DNA of 64,000 nt from Rhyzopertha dominica (GCA_025024175.1 QCXZ01000041.1:24857786-24921785), one strand, 5' to 3'. Positions 34,901-49,900 are shown, numbered from the stretch's first letter. Notes: generated by a model from the letters alone, not told the origin. A program made the numbers and translations.

Positions 34901-37900
34901 TTAAATTGATCCCAGAGTTGAGCAGCTAAAAACAACTCGCAAATCATTCTGAAGTACTTCTTTGGATAGAAACACCAGCAGACTTAATTTTCGCTTTATC
35001 ATTTGACATCTACGCAGAAAGTCTGAAGGGTTAGTGACATTTCAGCCTACAATACGCCTACAGGTTGAGGGTGAATAAATCTACAGTGAGATGCGGAAAC
35101 AGCCTGAGAGCTTTCCTGGACTTGCGTCTTAATTATCTTTTGTCGCTTCATCGCTTACATTTTCCTAAATTGAAGGTTGCTTTAATTAGGTACAAAATGT
35201 AAGGCGTTATTTTTTTCGACGCAAAAGGCCTTTGTCATCTAGCTTATTGAGAGTTCATTAACTTTATTTCAATTTGCCATAATAGTATGTTTTTTAAATT
35301 AATCTAAATTTGGCGTCACCGTTTTTACAAAGGGACGCTGTATGTCTTTAAAATAAATAAAACTGGCTTAAAGCTGGATCCAAAAATTTTACTGTAACGA
35401 GACATTCGTAATGTATGTATAGTTCTCCTAGTCTTCTAAGGTTATATTGCCGCACTAAAATGCTCCAGTAATGAGTGATTGCCTACCACTTCAGGTCTCT
35501 TTAGAAAATACGGGCAAACCGGTCATAAATTAGTTGCAGGTACACCGAGCTGGCATTGCTTCAGTACCGGATTTAGCCCACTTGAATAAGACTTAAGCGC
35601 TGCTTAAATCTTAATAAACGTGTATTTATACAGGAGAGAAAACAAATATGTGTAAAGAATATGATTAAAATTAATATCTAAAACTGTTTGTTCCAAATGA
35701 TAGGACATCGTGTTTTCTAAATAGGATGATAATTTCCAATACGGGGCTGGAACTGTAGGTGATCCTAATTATGCAAATTATAATAGCGATGGCGACACGT
35801 GCCTGCAGTAAACCCATTTTGAGAGCGATACAAAAAGGGACCCCCAACATAACTTTATACAAATTGTAAGACTATACTAGTGTGCATATTCATGAGAATA
35901 GCATTGGGTAAATTATTGGAATGATTAAGTAGTAAATTTGTTATTTGCTGTAGATTAAAATAATAGTTCTGAAGAAATTTTCTTTATTTGTCAATAAACA
36001 AAAGTTTTCAGTTCAAATTTTTACTAACGCTGGAAATTGAATTTATAATACACCAGGATCTCATTTTCATTAACGTGAAGCGTTGTCATTGGCAACAAAC
36101 TTTTGATTTTACTGACAAGGTTTCATACAGAAGACAATAGATTTTGTCTGGTAAATATTATATACAGCACGAATTGATTTAAACGGTCTTGTGATTGCTA
36201 AAATCAATAAAGGCCTACGATTTTCCGCTTGTCTGTAGGGTATCGGTATAATGAAAGAACACAACTCCCTGGAATATTATTACATGATAACTAATTAATG
36301 GGAAGAACTCATTACATTTAACAAAACTTTGCAGTTGAAATTTGGTGGACAGTAGCGTTCAGTTAGAACCGGAGATAGTAGTAAAGTAAGTAAGTAAAAG
36401 AGATAAAAGCACAATTTATTACAACCTTTTTTGCACACAATAGATTACATTGGAATGCCATATTAATGAGCTGGATAGAATTTCATCAAGTATATATTTT
36501 ACGACCAGGCCTACCCGGGTGGCTGTGTCTTTGATACACACGTATGTTTGACGTGGACACGTGTATCTTAAATACTTGGTAAAGGATGTAGTTACCTTTG
36601 ATCTAAAATGAATATGACAAAGAATAATCCTTCAAAGTAATTTTATTTCACCGCACTCCTTTTTTGCTGGGCTAGATAACGCAATTAGGTCTCTGTACTT
36701 GCAGGCCTAACAAACCTACATTGTGGTTGTAGACACCTCTGATGGCATGTAGGTATTTCCACAAAATGACCCCCAAAGTGCGATGCAAAACGGGTCCACA
36801 TGAATAGCATTTAGCAATGACATGTAGTTCAAGCATTCAACTTTATTTTCCCGTACGTATTTGCGCACAATAAGTAATTCTCTTGGACTCTCAACCCTCA
36901 GGGTTAGCAGGGGAAATTGAATTTTGTATACTAATTCCCAGATTTAGGCGCAGCGTGGGTAGAAACTGTGCTGGGAAAACGGGTCATCTATATTGGCCCT
37001 TAAAGTGAATTATCCGTCGCCAACTCATCGCTCAACAACAAAAACGTAATACTTTCCGCTGACCTATTTCTCCAGACAATTTATTATGTTCTCCGCAGAA
37101 TCGCAGATGAAATGAAACACGAAATTGTTTGATTATTTTTCGTTATGACGGTCTCTTCTGTTGGATTTTATTATTTTATATTGTTTAGGAATGTAAAAAT
37201 CAATTAACTAAGATAATTTTACATTAAACTTAAACTAGATTTATTATTATGGTGAATGGTTTCAGAGGTGCATTTATTGTGAAACATTCTGAATCAATTA
37301 GGTAATGAGACAAAGCACATACGTTCAATCAGCTTGTTTCTAAGCTACCTAATAGATTTATTATTATGTCACATTAAATTAAATTGCTGAAAACTTGATA
37401 TACATCTCTACAGTTCCTGCATATTTTTTTTAGAATATAACACGACTAATTACAAATTGAAAACTGATCNATATTCTCTAAGTGGAGTTATTAATTAATT
37501 CTTCAAAAGAAAATATTCTTAATGTGAACTTCCACTTTATTTTTCAATTGTAAAGCGCTTTCGGCTACATGCTAGCCATCGTCAGTACAAACGTTAAATG
37601 GAAACTAACAGTTTGTAGTCAAGTTTGCTTGTTTCTGTTTTTTGACTTTGTCAAACTGTTAGTTTCCTTTTAACGTTTGTACTGACGATGGCTAGCATGT
37701 AGCCGAAAGCGCTTTACAATTGAAAAATAAAGTGGAAGTTCACATTAAGAATATTTTCTTTTGAAGAACGACTAATTACTATAGAATGTTACAATTTATA
37801 AATTATGTCTAATTTCCCGGACTTACCAGCTTGAAAAAGTATTGGACACCGAAAGGAAAAAATTCAAGTCATTAAAAAGAACCCTCGTTTGATTGTTTAT

Positions 37901-40900
37901 TTTTACCTTGGCGCGTTTCTCTGGATCTCTTGTCTTATAGTCATCGGCGAATTAGTCGACACATTGGTCTGAAGCCACATCTAAAGCCAAGAGAAGTTAT
38001 TCTAGAAATGTATCAGAGCATTGTGCGAAATGTCGAATAAATAAATAAATATTTGTAAATGGTCAATCTGAATTATTAACAAGGCTATATAAAATGAAAC
38101 GAAATTTAATTTTGCATTCAGCAATGGGAAATATTTATCGTCCTATTTAAAAAAGATCAATTATGTCTCCTCCAAAATAAAGTTTTCAAATAACAAAATT
38201 TCTAAGTTTTGTGTAAAATAACAGCATACTCTGATCCTTTTTCTTTTGGTTTAAATGTTACATACGTTTTTAGCTGGTATTACAATTAACATTTTTTTTC
38301 TCAAATCGTCGAATAACTTATTTCTTGCATTTTGGACCCACTGTATGGCATGTAAAATAGCATTATAATTTCACAAGGAATGCAAAAATATAATAAAAAA
38401 CAAGACTGCTGTGCATTCCCCGTATAACAGAAAGTTTTCCATATTTGTAAATAAAAAGACTTGTATAAAAGGTTCTTCTACTTTGAAAGGTTAGAGAGCA
38501 AAGAAAAAGAAAGAAAGAAAGAAGAAAAGAAAAAGTGTATAAGCTTTTTACTGTAAATCCTATTTTAGAGACAACAAAATAACGAAAATTAATGACATTG
38601 CTGAACAAAAGTTTCAAACATTATTGCGTTATATATTCAAAATGAGCTGCACTCTCATGACTTACGAATGACGTATATTTCAGCCACCAGAGCTCTTGCG
38701 TCGTTACCCGACGCAGGACCACAAGGATTTTCCAATGCCGCTCGACATGGTTTACTTCTGTCAGCCTGAGGGATGCTCTTCCGTCGGGCCTAGGAGAATA
38801 GCATTGAGAGATGCCTCCTCGTTTGTCTTCACTCTTACAGATAAAGATTCAGGGAAAACTAGGTAAGTATTGCAATTTAAAGGGAAAGTTCTAGTATATT
38901 ATTTGATACAAAATCTTTGAAGACGTATTATTAAACGAATCGCATCACAGTCTGCTTAAATACTGTAAATTGTAATATTTTTAACTACAATTTTTTGAAT
39001 GAATAAATTCGTCTGTAAAGTGCCATCTATAACAAAGAAATGTCATGGGTGCCTGTATTTTCGATGCATCAGTAAGTTTGATGTTGACACGTGTACCACG
39101 TGGACTAAAAATGAAACTATCTATGGGCGATGACCGAAATTACAAATAATACAGTCATATGAGTCAGATTAATGTAGCAGTTAGTTTAATAGTTGAGTAA
39201 GTACCAGTGCTGTAAACACACCCTCCAAATGGTAGTGATACGTACAATATTTAATACACAACTAGAAATGTATAAAACTTTAGAATATTATTAATTTGTT
39301 CTAGTACTATTTCTGTTCATCTAAAACTGGTAACGGTAGAAAACGTTATTCTTCTGTTTAATACAACTTAGCCAACTAAAGCTACTTCCTTTTGCTTAAA
39401 ATATTGCTTACAAGTAGTTTTGACCGCCTATACTATCATTATTTACCACTGTTGCGTCATAACTTGTAAAGTCACCCCTAGATGACTTATAAGAATTTTT
39501 ACAAAACGACCCGTAAAGTGCTGTGTAATACGGGTTTACTTCAGTAATTTAAAAATTGCTTAAGATGTAATCACAGCGTTAAATATTGTTGACCAAAAAG
39601 TATATGAGCATGCAGCAAATATCACCACTTCAAACTTAACATGCTGCATGTTCACTTCAAGTGATCGTGGGTTCCAAAAACTACATACATCAACAATCGT
39701 ACATATTATATGCTACACATTTTAGAATTGTCACATGAACCTCAGGAAAATATTGGATCTATTCAGCTGGCAGATATGACTATGAAGTAAGGTACAGGGT
39801 TTACTGATAGGGCGGCAGGCCATCTTTGGAATATAATCCAAAAACCGGCAATTTCTTTTGGACAAAATAAACTTTGTTCACAAATTTCAATAGTGTAACC
39901 AATTAGTGTTTATATAGTGTTTAAATAGGTACGTTCTGCCGATTATAAATTACGTTATGGCTTGTTCTTAAAAAATATGAACTCAAATGTTTACTACACT
40001 TATACATATATTATATATAGTATATTTAGCAAGGCAAATGATTGCCAAGATTGGTATTTTGTTTCAACGGCAAAAGCCAAAATGAAAAACATTATTACAA
40101 AAAATTACACCAGTGATGTAAATAACAGCATATTTTAATATTCGTATAGATAAAATAAATTAAATGAATCATTTAAAAATACTACCTTAGTGCAAGGTGT
40201 TCAACTTTTTTTCAGGTATGGCATCTGCGTTAACTTCTATAGACCTGTGGAAAGGACACCAGTAACAGCGGCAGGTAGAAGAGGTAGCACTACTTTGAGA
40301 AGAGATTCGTGGAGAAAAAGCATGGAGAAGAGTTCCGATTCTGCGTTTTCCAGGTTAGTTTGTGGTGAAGTTGGTTTAAACTGCTGAAAGCAAACAACAA
40401 ACAGTATATGTTTTTGACAGAGAAACATATCACCAAAGCAGGGTTTGGAAGTAGTAATTAAATGTTAAAACTATGTTAAAAATTGCTCGTAGTTATTAAT
40501 AAATAAAAGAAGTATGCCGAAGGGCTATTTGTCTATTTGTGATGAAAGGGAATAATGAAACACTGATTAAATGTATTTATACTTATTCCTTATAACCATG
40601 TCGTAAAAGTGAAATCTCCAACACGTAGTATTTTTCAGCGATTACAGAAGCAGCAACATCGGTCCAAGTGATTCGGAACGTGATTGTCCGAGTAGGCGCG
40701 ATTCCGAATCCGTAGCCTTCTCTGCCAACCTTCCTGCGGTGCAGCCTCCTAGGCTGGGAATAACTGCACCCAGTAATGATTCGGAGAGTGGTGGCAGCCA
40801 CTCGCCCTCACCGAGGGCAACAAGGCGAAGGCAGCGAATTAGGAACCACTCATTGACGTCTCTGTGTTTGCTGTCGCATCATCCCTTTTTTTCGTTGTTC

Positions 40901-43900
40901 CGAGAGTGCCTGTTTATCTTGAAAAAACTTATTGATGCTTGTAATGAAAGTTCGAGTCCTAGGAGAGTGGGGGGATCCAAGCAAACTGGAAGGTATGCAA
41001 TGAGGTTAAAATTACAATTACAATTACTTTGGGTAAATTGTAGTGAATTACAATTGCAATTACAAAATATGTTATTGTAATTAATTACAATTACTTGCTT
41101 TACGGTAATTTAAAATAATCAATTACATGTGCTCCTTGGATTGGATCACGTACGAAGTTGCAAAAAGTTTTAAAACAATAGTATGTTACCCGTATTATCG
41201 TTCGTTCCTAGTTGTTTTGACAATAAAACACTGATTTTATGATTTTCATTTTTTATTATACAATGCAAAACTCAAAAATTAACATATTAACGTTTTTTGC
41301 AAGAGACAAAGACGGTTTTTGACAGGTATTCCAGGAATCCCCTAGTGCTGAACAGTCGAAGGTGTATATGTCTAAAATTACAGCTTTGCTGATTTTCTCA
41401 GTTGGCTTCGCAGCTATCATCAGTGAACGGTTTCATCCGCCGCGTAATGCAAATTGTTAACGTTAACTTTGTTGTTTGGATTTAAACTCAAACAGTTACG
41501 ATTTTAAAAGGCAGCGTCAATAATGTCTCAGCTTCAATATACAACATACTAATGTGCCATATTGTGTACCTTATATCCATCAACTACTAATAGATTGCAT
41601 CAAATCTACCATCAACAAATTTCTTGTTATATGGTAAAATGTGGCTGCCTAACATAGTAACATAAGAATAAAAAGAAAATAGTGATTTTCTCAAATTAAA
41701 TAGAATCAATACACAAAATAAGATCGTAACGCAGAACCTTCGATACCTTGGAATGATGTCATCAGTAGCGTGTTCTAAGTTGAAACTCTCAATCAACACA
41801 TGTAACAAATATGTAGCAGACGCGGTATATTGCCTGTTAAATCAGTTAAGTTTACAGAATTTCGACTAAGGCGTTTATTGCCCATATTATCGAGGTAGAT
41901 TGTTTTTAAGAATCTGCGTAACGCAATTTTAAGAAAGCGTTTCTAATAATTGCTCAAAAATCATACGAACGTCAAAGCTTTACTGTTAAAACGAACTAAC
42001 CAAATCTTTCTGGTTTCTCGTCTCTGGGTGATTAGTTATTTCCTTAAATCTTTTAGAATCGTGACCTAACCTGACCTGGACTGTCAGAATATGACCAAGA
42101 AAAGCGATTCGCTTTTTCGCAGAACGCCATTATTTTTTAGTCGTCCTGTCGTCGTCATCAATGAGTACCTATTTGGTATTTCTGAATATGAAGTGGTAAA
42201 ATCATGTGTTGTCAAATACTAGCCCTGCTGAAATCGTATCAGAATTCAGAGAAAATAGGTGGTGTGACATGATCCCGTTCCATCCTTGTGCTAACGTATT
42301 TTAAGTAGTGGTGTAAAGGTAACGAGAAAATCACTACCCGTATGTATTCGTTATTTCAGCTCCGAGTATTCGTTACAAAATATTCGTTACTCGTTACTTT
42401 CGTTACTGTTATACGAGACGGAAACCTACTTACCAACTGAATAATCCGCGCCCGGTTCCTCGCACACGTACCTATAGCGCAGGATACCGAATCGGTAACG
42501 AATCGTACCTATTTATTCGGTTATTAATTAATTAAATACGTAGCGAATTTGTATCAAAGAAATGGTAAGATACACCATAATTATTAATGCTTCTTCGTCA
42601 CTGTCTTTTCCGCCATTCCGCGCCGACTGCAACCGTCCAACTTGCACCTAGCAACAAGGCATACGATTACGAACTACGAACATGACATACGAGAAAGTAG
42701 TCGGTAATCGCATTTCGATTTTCGATCATCTCACAGCGCCAGTAGTGCAGTACGGTGTCCGAAGTCCCCACTCTCGACCCGAACACGATTTGGGATCGGA
42801 TTGTGAGTTGCCAGATGCGAGCACGATTTACCGTCGCTGCGAGTAACGAGTAACGATATTTTAAAGGCAGTAACGAATCGATACTTCGGTTCTGACCGGC
42901 TACCCGTTACTCAGTAACGAATACATACGGTTTGCTACAGCACTAATTTTAAGTCTAAACAAATCCTGAGATGCCGCAACACTACACACACCACATACTC
43001 TGTCCATGTTGATACAATGGAGGGACATTTTATAATTTTATCAATATACCTTTTGACATCTTGTCGGTACTTCTGGTTTAGGGTAACGCTTAATTTTAAA
43101 TGGTGAAATATGTTTGATGTAGATACGAAGCTCATACACGTGAGTTCATCCCGGTTTATTCGAGAATATCCAGGTAGTACGGATAACTCTACTAAGGATA
43201 CCAAAATTCGGTAGTGTCCCTGTTTTTACAGGCGAATTAAAGTTTTTACGGATTGCCGCTAGGTGGCGCTACATGTTAAAAGTATGATTTTTGAATAAGC
43301 TAGGCACAATGTGACACAATTCTTTGTTTTCTGGGTAAAAGTTAGGTTTTATTTTCATTTCACGTAATAAAACTACAAATACCAACCATTCAGTTTCTCG
43401 TCATAAGTATAAAATTACCGTATAATAAGAACACGTATTGTAACAATTAAGAAGCTTATGTCCTACCACACATTTATTTGTCTTCTCTAAGCAACCTTAA
43501 TTTCGTCAAATCGAATGTTAACGCCAAACTCAAACTAAAATAAGTTTAAAAACACTTAACGGATACATGCAAATTGTAAAATACGAGTAGTACTTAGTTT
43601 TAAAAAATGAGCACCTAAACTATTGTGTTCTAACTGCTAAGAGCATTTGAAAGCTTATACAGGATTTATATAAATGATCATCCAGGGCGCTTATGGAAAT
43701 TATCGATTAAATCAGTTTGCCGCCTCTCAGGAAGGTGAAAACAACAATTGCTCTTACGTATACTTGTCATCTGTCGATTGTTGAATTATTTGATGTATTT
43801 TAATATGAGAAAACGCGTGGGAGTTTGTATTTTTTANATATTCTGTTGTGTTGTGTGCANTAATCAACTTTAAGTTTGCAGAAAACTCACATTTCTGTGG

Positions 43901-46900
43901 GCTGACACGGATTCGTATAACTTTTACATTATGGATCGTATTTGTGAGGTTGTGGCTACAGTAAGCCTGTTAAATAATTGTAATTGTACTATGATGGACT
44001 GGAGGATGTTTTAAGCTGTCGTAATGGTAAAATTCACAAACTAAGTTGTATTAACGTTAGCTACACTACACAAAGCTTAGACAGTGCAAGGGTCTAGACT
44101 ACTGAAAAGGTTACCACAAGCCTACCATATCAGTAATTATTATTTCTTAACTTTGAAAGAAAAAGAACCGTAAATNGTTGAGAAGTCTTTANAAAACCAT
44201 CAATGTCGTGACTGTAACTTAATCTGTAACCTTTCGTACTATCGTGCTCATTGATGTTCAGAGATCGCCGTGCATATTGTAGCTTGATAGCAGTTATAAA
44301 AAAGGCGGCACAAAGAATTCAGAAGTCAACACCGCCCGCGTTGCATTAATCATTTATAGAAACCCTGTATTAAATATTTCTGTCATGTCCACCTATCGAT
44401 GACAAAAAAGGGCGAGAAATGTAAAAATCACATCCTTGTAAGTTTCCGCCATCTATCGGTGACATTTGAAACCTCTATCCATACTCTTTCTAAAGAGGGA
44501 CGTTTTTGTGGCATGATAAATGGCAAAAATCGTTATCCTTAAGTGGAGTTATCCGTACCCGGTAGTGAAATAGCTCCGGTGTTAAAATCTTTGCATAATG
44601 TAATTACAGTTCTTCGCTAAGACCCTTTCTGTAAACCTCAAACGGTTATGTTCAAGTATTTAGCTTCAATATTTGCATACGACAAACAAGAGCTACATTC
44701 TTTTTTCGCTTTAGGGACACCGTATGGGGTGTTATTGCAGGACAAGCGTCAGAAGCTACACCTTCGATAGTCCTACACGATGTGAAGGAAATCGAAACAT
44801 GGATACTTCGACTCCTGTCGGCCCCTGTTCCAATACCGGGCAAGACAAAGTATGTATTGTTTTCACACCTATCTTTTAGATAGTCGATAACAACATAGTG
44901 GCCAAAGATTTCGATTTTAACCTACTTTCGCATATTTTAAGGGTTGAAGTGGAAGTTTTATCACCGAGCGTATACCAACCCTTGACATTCGCTCTACCTA
45001 GCCATACAAGGTTTAGTTTGGTCGATTTTCCTCTCCATTTGCCTCTCGAGTTACTTGGTATGTTCTACTAACGTAAATGTAATTGAATTACTATTAGCAA
45101 TTCGTTTCAGGAGTGGAAACTTGCTTAAAGGTGCTAACGTTAATCCTTTTAGAAAATAAAGTAGTGCTCCAATCTAGAGACTATAATGCACTCTCTATGT
45201 CTGTGATGGCCTTTGTAACCATGATTTACCCTTTAGAGTATATGTTTCCAGTTATACCTCTGCTTCCTACTTGTATGAATTGCGCCGAACAGGTATGGTT
45301 TTAAATTAAATTTGTTCTCAAGATGTTATAAGCCACCTGAAATACTTTTAGCTCTTATTGGCGCCAACACCATTTGTAATCGGACTGCCAGCTAGTTTTT
45401 TAATGTACAAGAAAAACTTTAGGTATGTATTATCTAGAAGAGATGCAATAGTTGTTAACGATTAACGATTTCGCAGATTGCCGGACGATATTTGGTTAGT
45501 AGACTTAGATTCGAATAAATTAACGTCGCCACATGAAATACCGCCTCTTCCTGAACCTGAAGGAACCATTTTGAAAAACCATTTAAAACAGGTATAAAGC
45601 TATTATTATATTAACTTAATTCAAATCTTTACATTTGCATTATTAAAATGTGCACTTCTGGATAAATCTTCTCACAAAAAGGGACGTGAAAGAGTAAAAT
45701 CGTCAAACATTTAGTTCTACTCTCTTTATTTCTAAGTCGATTTGCTTAATAACAAATGATGACTAGTAGGATGACGATTTATATTTCTCTTACACTTCCT
45801 CTATAATTCTACCAAACTTTCTTCTGTCTTTTTTCTGATCCTGAATGTTTGCTTTAAGGCTATGCAACTGATGGACCAAGTGGGCACTGGAGTAAATATT
45901 TTATAAACTACTATAGCACATTTTCTGCATGTAGTAAAGGGCATGTTGCATTTTAGCTAGTATTCGCTATTCCGGACAGATTCGTGTTTCTCGAAACAAT
46001 TATTAGTAGTGCTAGCTAAAGCAAATTAAAGTTAGAGTGTAGATATATGTTATACTAATGCTTTTGCAGGCCTTATGTAGTTTATCTACACCGTCACCAT
46101 CATCAAATCAACTGTTACCATCAAGGCGAGAGAGCGTATCGGGGCAAAACACACTCAGCGTGTCAACAGCGCGTCACAAATCTCCTGAGCCTCCCAATAG
46201 TGCGATGCAAAGCAGATCGCCTGTATCACCTGCTCCACCACACACCCAGAGGCCTTCGACATCGCCCACACCTCCATCAGCATTCAATCCTTTTATTTAT
46301 GGAAACGATATCGATTCCGTAGACGTGGCTACACGTGTTGCAATGGTGAGGAGCCGATCATATTGTATCAAAAGAGAGTTTTACATACTTTTCTTTCAGG
46401 TTCGTTTTTTCAACTCGCAGAATCTTCTCGCAAATTTTAGCGAACATACACGTACTCTTAGGCTTTATCCGAGACCAGTTGTTGCTTTCCAAATCAACAG
46501 TTTTTTGAGGTCGCGTCCAAGAACGTCACAGTTTTTAAACCGCTTTGCTCGTACTCAAGCCGTTGAATTTCTGGCAGAGTGGTCTCTTACTCCTACTAAC
46601 GTGGCCTTTCAGAGGGTACATACTGGAGTTTTAGATCCAGCACAAATCGGAGACAAACCGAAGTGGTACATGCATCAGTTAGAACCTATAAGATTCGTTG
46701 TGTGGGACGACGGAAGTTCGTTAAATGGCGCACTTAGAAGTTTACAGAACCAGGAGAGCGAGCCAACGGATGAGAGTGGTTCGGATTCGGAAGAGGCAGA
46801 AAGCACAAGTTCCAGTTATTCGTCTCTAAGCGATTTCGTTTCTGAGATGGTTTCTTCTGATTTATCCCCTGGATCCACCTCATTCCACGAAGCTCGTAAA

Positions 46901-49900
46901 CAATCCGCTCAAAACATGTCGTTGTCGTCTAATCTTGATCCACAGCTTGTATATAAACCTCCTTCAGAACTGAGATACCCAGAAGGAGAGGTACCTGATA
47001 ACGATAGACCCGAGTCCCCTCAGTCATCTTCCGGTAGCCAGTCCGATTTGAGTTCACCATCCTTCAATCGAGATTCTGAAATGGAATTCGCGAACAAACT
47101 TAAGAGTGAGATACACGATCAACCGCTTGTCAAGAAAGACAAGGAGGAGATTAGTAGTTTTGAGAACGAGTCAGATTCCAACTCGACCACAACACCAAAG
47201 ACTGTAGTTAGCACGCACAAGCCAGAATCTTCCGCTAGTGCAAGCGAATCGAACGAACGAACTCCTCCTACACCAAGAAAAACTCGCCATGGACGATCCA
47301 TTACGCCAGTGCCACCGATAACGCCATGTCTTCAGAGACAACCCAGTGTTGGAAACGTTTTGGCGAGGACTTCTAGTTTTAGTTCGTCCGGAACCGCTAG
47401 TCCTGTACAACTTTCTGCCTCTCCGGGTGCTCAAGGAGTGCAGAGGCAAAGTTCTCAGAGCTCCCTTTTCGAACAGTTTGCTAGTCAGGCTAAGGAACTG
47501 GTCAGAGAAACAACAAGACAAAGCAGTCAGGATGGTCTTTTGGCACAAATGGATAAGCTCAAAATGCAGGCACGCGGTAAACTTACGGAAGCCGAGGAAA
47601 GTAATATATTTGCTCCATTTGACAAGGTAGCGTGTTTATCTTATTTTATTGGTTTATTTTTTTTGTATGGTCGTTATGTGCAGCTTACTACACAAGCCAA
47701 AAAGGCGGCAGAAGAAGCTTCAAAAAGCGTCCAAGAAGCGAGTAAAACTGCACTGGAAGCTAGTAAAACTGCAGCAGGCGTTAGCAAGAATACTTTTGAG
47801 GATTTGACATATGTAGGGAAGTCAACGCTTGGTGATTTAACAAAAAGCGCTAAAGAGGTTGTTACCAAGAAAGGCTTATTAAGGGTACTATTATCTATGA
47901 CTTGGCAATACCTATTATTTTCATCCAATATATTTTAGGGAGATTCATTTTCAAAACAAAGCAGCCCTGACAGTCGTCGAGATTCTACTAGCAGTACTTC
48001 TTTGGTAGCAAGTTCCGGTCTGTTAGCAGGCACAGGACGTGATTTCTTCTCTAATATAAGTTCAGATTTAAATGGAATTGCTGCTACCACGTCCAGTATG
48101 TTCTCCGATCTTTTCGGTGGAGGGAAGAGTTCGCAAAAGAGTGTACCACAACCAAGGACACAACAACAGCACCAGCAACAAACGAAAACGAAAGAGAAGA
48201 GTGGAGTGTTTGGTCCATTCCCAACCGGACCTAGGGGACTGGTAGAGAAGAGTCCTTTAATTAAACACAGTCCTATAAGGCAGGATGAACTACAAAGGAA
48301 GCAATCTGTAGACAGATCTGCAACAAATGTAGAAAATCAAACGTTCTTAAAAGATGTAGGTACAACGCTTAAGGTCTAACAAGTAAATTAACTCCGACTA
48401 TTTTAGGTTGTTAATCAAGTACTAGATGGTGAGGGCGTAGGGTGGCTCAAATTAAATAGACTGAAAAAGTTGATGGAGGATGAGTCCTATAGAAACTTTG
48501 TGCTTAGTAAGCTCAATAAAACTTTAGAAAAGAAGATTTCTCCTGACGATCATATTGATGATGTGGTACGTTATAGTGTTTCTATGTAAATTATAGGTCA
48601 CAACTAATAATTGCCTTCCACAGTGTATCCCTAAACCAGTTTGGAAGGGTATGCTGAAAACCATTTTGGCAATCGTTCACGGTCTTGAACAGACCTATAG
48701 CAATTTCGGCTTAGGAGGAATGGCGTCAGCTTTCCAGTTGCATGAGATTGCCCATACCCATTACTGGACGAAAGATTTGGCGGACCAAGGACTGGAGGTA
48801 ACTACGCAAGGTTCTAGTCCGTATGGAAGCAAGGAAAATTTGAGGTCACCACAAAGTCCCAGATCTTCTCTTCAACTGGATTGGGATTCATCAAGAAAAT
48901 CTTCGCAAGCAGAGACCCCTTCGGTGAGATTAATAGAGGGGGAAGAGTCGGAACCAGAGGCTCAGCAATCAACCGCCGATATGTTTAAGGATATGCTTAA
49001 CCAAAAAAAGAATCTCCTCCTCAGCAAATTAACTTCGTTTGATTCTGATGTAAGTTGATCGTACTTTAACTTCTGCATGCATTTTCAGGCATATTCATAG
49101 CCATTCGTGAATATGCTTGAGGTTTTGTGTTGTGTGGCAGGCTGAGGGCACTGTGCATGGTTCTGGAGGTACGGTTTCGCCATCTGGTGGTTCAATAACT
49201 ACTGGACCGGCCTGCAGTTTGAACAGAGGGGGTCCTCAGGCTTCCTTCCGTTCAACGGTTTCTGATACAGAAGTAGAGACACTGCAAGTAAGTACCCGCA
49301 CTTTAGATCTGCCACTGCATGCGATATATTGTATATATACATGTACCAGAGTGTGCCGTGAGGCATTTTAAACTTAACGTGAAGAGGTTTGCAAACTGAA
49401 TAACTTCGTAATCTTTTTACTTTGAAAACGACTTGTTTTAGTTTCCAAAGGTACCAAAGCAACGCACCGCTAGCGTATGGTCCAGTAAATCTTCGCTCAG
49501 TACTGGCTTCCGCTACCACGGAGGCCACATGGTTAACACAATAACTTCCCCATCTCCAGAAGCTACCAGGACCTATTTATTTGAAGGCCTGATAGGAAAG
49601 GAACGATCGTCACTTTGGGACCAAATGCAGTTCTGGGAAGACGCATTCTTGGATGCTGTGTCTCAGGAGCGAGATATGATTGGAATGGACCANGTAGGAA
49701 TATATACCCATTTCAATCATTATTATATATTCTGTTGTAATAGGGACCAAGAGAAATGATGGAGAGGTATAAGAGTTTAAGCGAAACTGAAAGAAAAAGG
49801 CTGGAGCATGAAGAGGATCGATTACTGTCGACGATGTTGTATAACTTAACTGCGATTTTAGTTATGCTTAACGTAAATAAGGCTGAACTTAAACGAAAAA

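Larger units (their letters stand above)
40993..44714 (+). other. MADD intron 4 (3.7 kb)
   Basis: It contains a TTACAA-rich low-complexity tract at about 41005-41110 and a hAT-type MITE at 42306-42945. No other supported features. Confidence 0.85.

Noticed and set aside
41320..41800. CTGATGA words in reverse complement near 41434 and 41760 as further hammerhead candidates
   Set aside because: The GAAA box and helix-II pairing are missing or altered, so the core is not complete.
47171..47548. 125-residue minus-strand open frame inside MADD exon 11
   Set aside because: Shadow of the conserved plus-strand exon; no family resemblance.
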